The notes under the pieces: model-generated
The model's input: the letters and a program-made list of their open reading frames with translations, nothing else
Told to the model about the DNA's origin: nothing
The model's database searches: none
In this document: piece after piece, positions 63,399-64,000 of the stretch
How positions within the stretch are numbered: position 1 is the first letter of the stretch
Layout of the letters: each line of letters begins with the position of its first letter
Assembly: GCF_000150275.1 (NCBI RefSeq)
Contig: NW_002060958.1
Span: 1,455,310-1,519,309, forward strand
Length of the DNA: 64,000 nt
Source: Trichoplax adhaerens
Taxonomy: Eukaryota; Placozoa; Uniplacotomia; Trichoplacea; Trichoplacidae
Reading direction: 5' to 3'
Translations under genes and position numbers: made by a program

Positions 63399-64000
63399 AT
63401 GGAGATCCAATCTGAACCGAGTGAAAAAGTGAGTTGTGCATGGGATATCGACTTGGAGGACTGGGAAAAACCGACAAAGTCCAAGCGTAAGCCCGATCTT
63501 AAGCAGAAATATCTCAAGAAAAACAAACAGAAAGTGGAAATAGTTCCATGTACTATGAATCAAGAGCTAATGATTAATAGAAAAATGCTAGATGTGCGCA
63601 GATGGTAAGAGATGATACACTATATGAATACCAGCAAATAGCGTATAGTATTCAGCAGAGAGTGATGCCAAAGTTTTAATTTGATTACCATTCATATACA
63701 CCATGTCATAACAAAGTTACAATATTCGTTAACATGTACTGGCTAGGTTTTGCATAAGTCGACCTCAGTATTGGAAATCTTGTGGTATGTCATCGGTAGT
63801 TTCATGTTGGAATTATTTATTCAGTACTTTGGGAGCAGGAAGGTTTGTAAAAAATTCTACTACATACGCATTAGTGGGTTGCTATGAAACCGAAATGATT
63901 CCCAAAATCTAAATCGATACCTATGTTATTAGCTTAAATCCTATACGGCAAGAGGATGCGCTTTCTATTCTGGGATTTGAAAAGCCTTTTAATGAAATTC
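63399..64000 (+). CDS. BIVM: BIVM, basic immunoglobulin-like variable motif-containing protein (5' part)
   Basis: Three exons are visible: 63399-63604, 63747-63842 and 63933 to the window edge, with matching phases (127 residues so far). The first is Lys-rich after a short acidic start ([10 protein letters not shown]), equivalent to the basic N-terminal region of vertebrate BIVM, and ends MLDVRRW. Then come the conserved [29 protein letters not shown] and [18 protein letters not shown], which match human BIVM closely. The protein's biochemical role is not established. An in-frame TAG precedes the ATG directly and is also a possible acceptor (CTAG|ATGG), so an upstream coding exon cannot be excluded; vertebrate BIVM has a longer N-terminus. 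The rest lies to the right of the window. Confidence 0.93.

Overview
The window is nuclear DNA of an animal. Genes are split by many short GT-AG introns, intergenic DNA is AT-rich, and the recognisable proteins are eukaryotic and mostly metazoan: a methionyl-tRNA synthetase with a GST-like N-terminus, mitochondrial bL32, a vesicular zinc transporter, CDK5RAP3, an ATF2/ATF7-type bZIP factor, an ERICH2-like protein, a class A GPCR, an MSL2-like RING protein and BIVM. Compact spliced genes, an intronless orphan GPCR and AT-richness suggest an early-branching animal, and a placozoan (Trichoplax/Hoilungia type) is my best guess. That is inference; no marker settles it. I rebuilt exons by hand from splice sites, reading frame, intron phase and remembered family sequence, so boundaries are predictions.

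Layout. 1-5461 (-): MetRS, 3' end outside the window. 6451-7073 (+): MRPL32. 8769-12721 (-): SLC30A zinc transporter. 14088-18744 (+): CDK5RAP3, with a 74-bp higher-order tandem repeat in intron 2. 20981-25377 (-): ATF2/7-like factor with a CRE cluster upstream. 28817-30927 (+): ERICH2-like gene with a decayed exon duplication. 36182-37273 (-): single-exon GPCR. 37274-56869: about 19.6 kb with no gene I can support, filled largely by degenerate tandem repeats (one array of about 4.8 kb). 56870-57433 (-): MSL2-like RING protein. 57434-63398: more tandem repeats. 63399-64000 (+): 5' part of BIVM.

Most genes form divergent pairs (MetRS/MRPL32, ZnT/CDK5RAP3, ATF/ERICH2-like, MSL2/BIVM). The DNA between partners carries clusters of one self-complementary word family (ACTGTAC / GTACAGT), which is nearly absent from the gene-poor block. 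The genes do not form one pathway: they cover translation, zinc storage, UFMylation/ER-phagy, stress transcription and signalling. The best leads are the palindromic word clusters, the CDK5RAP3 repeat of six I-D-(F/Y)-G motifs, the ABCC-ABCC repeat array, the satellite-rich block, the CRE cluster beside a CRE-binding factor gene, and a possible cysteine-peptidase-like motif in BIVM.
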